From NCBI GenBank assembly GCA_035772405.1, contig JAYKKM010000147.1, positions 3,078,001 to 3,142,000 on the forward strand: a DNA stretch of 64,000 bases, in the 5' to 3' direction. The stretch's first letter is position 1, and each line of letters begins with the position of its first letter. This document shows, one piece after another, positions 33,832-64,000 of this stretch. Source of the DNA: Chrysogorgia sp. JL179-B06 (Eukaryota > Cnidaria > Anthozoa > Scleralcyonacea > Chrysogorgiidae). The notes under the pieces were generated by a model that was not told the origin of the DNA, did not search any database, and was given only the letters and a program-made list of their open reading frames with translations. The position numbers were made by a program, and so were the translations under genes.

Positions 33832-34302
33832 CTAAAAATATAAAGGAGGCTGAAGTTTAAAGTAAAAAAACACTTTGTAATGTTCCCGAACATCCATTCC
33901 ACTGCCACTCTGACACGACTCATTGCTTGGTTGTAGTCTTGCATTTGTTGGATGAGGAGTCTGTCCTTGAAGGATAGACTCCCAATGGATAGGCTGGATA
34001 ACCATACAAATATAGTGGGTTGTTGTCATAAAATGCAACACACCTCAAGGTTGGGAGGCAAACCAGATTCATACACCACAGTGCTATCATGGCGGTTACC
34101 CAATCAATGTGGGTAAAACCACACTTTGACATTTTATTGAATGGACTCGCTTATTGTGACCGTTGTACATAAGTCTTGAAATTTGACGAACAGTGCTATC
34201 CACAAAACCAAAACAATCGCAATGATGATGCAGCAAGTATGATCTATAATATATAGATCGTGTTAATAATTTCTCTTTTTTGGATTTAGGTACATAAGCC
34301 AT
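33832..34302 (-). pseudogene. Harbinger/DDE_Tnp_4-type transposase, decayed C-terminal half
   Basis: Three minus-strand frames each hold a successive piece of a DDE-superfamily endonuclease. Frame 1 (34302-34096) has CFGFVDSTVRQISR and KRVHSIKCQSVVLP, matching the first catalytic block (G-F-[VI]-D-G-T) and the following H-x-IK-x-Q motif. Frame 2 (about 34.0 kb) has LYLYGYPAYPL, matching the second block (L-x-GD-PAYPL), in which the catalytic Asp is now Tyr. Frame 3 (about 33.90-33.87 kb) resembles the third block (R-x-x-VEW-x-FG-x-I). Stops, frameshifts and the lost Asp show it is dead. It ends about 50 bp before the start codon of the dynein gene, on the opposite strand. Confidence 0.7.
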
Positions 34303-34351
34303 GCTTTCAACATTATTTTAGTCATAGAGATGATGGTGTAATTTGATCAAC

Positions 34352-64000
<29,649 letters not shown>

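Overview
This is a window of intron-rich, AT-rich animal nuclear DNA, most likely from a cnidarian and probably an anthozoan. The evidence is GT-AG introns in a phase-consistent ciliary dynein gene, decayed BEL/Pao, Gypsy, LINE, Harbinger and Polinton-like sequences, tRNA-derived SINE-like repeats, and many palindromic MITEs that I recall from anthozoan genomes. The assignment is an inference. No prokaryotic gene organisation, CRISPR array or rRNA is present.

Layout. 1-4.2 kb: intergenic DNA with a first-exon-like THAP zinc-finger fragment, a degenerate telomere-like tract and a MITE. 4.23-25.83 kb: one continuous 21.6-kb satellite of about 2,160 units of a 10-bp repeat in three or four main variants, with multi-kilobase internal duplications. 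25.8-34.3 kb: intergenic repeats. These are hairpin MITEs, an unidentified decayed minus-strand coding stretch, long (TA)n tracts, a 276/277-bp tandem array carrying tRNA-like sequences, a compound GATA/GATG microsatellite, a broken LINE and a broken Harbinger-type transposase.

34.35-64.0 kb: the 5' part of one plus-strand gene, an axonemal dynein heavy chain. I resolved 23 coding exons by hand. Every splice phase agrees and together they give 3,534 nt (1,178 codons), covering only the N-terminal tail. The motor domain lies beyond the window. Exon 1 sits 6.5 kb upstream of exon 2. Intron 1 holds two broken LTR retrotransposons: an antisense Gypsy element with one LTR and a sense BEL/Pao relic whose middle is replaced by a 23-bp tandem repeat.

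Other introns hold palindromic MITEs with TTAA flanks (piggyBac-like), a hAT-type MITE with a perfect 8-bp target duplication, LINE 3' ends, two kinds of tRNA-related repeat, and long (TA)n. Intron 15 contains an inverted pair of decayed gene copies: a C2H2 zinc finger plus a Polinton/Maverick-type packaging ATPase. The dynein gene is the only apparently intact protein-coding gene; the rest is mobile or repetitive.

The strongest leads for something unusual are the 10-bp satellite (quadruplex-capable, helically phased, with higher-order duplication), the head-to-head ATPase/zinc-finger relic, and the tRNA-like tandem array.
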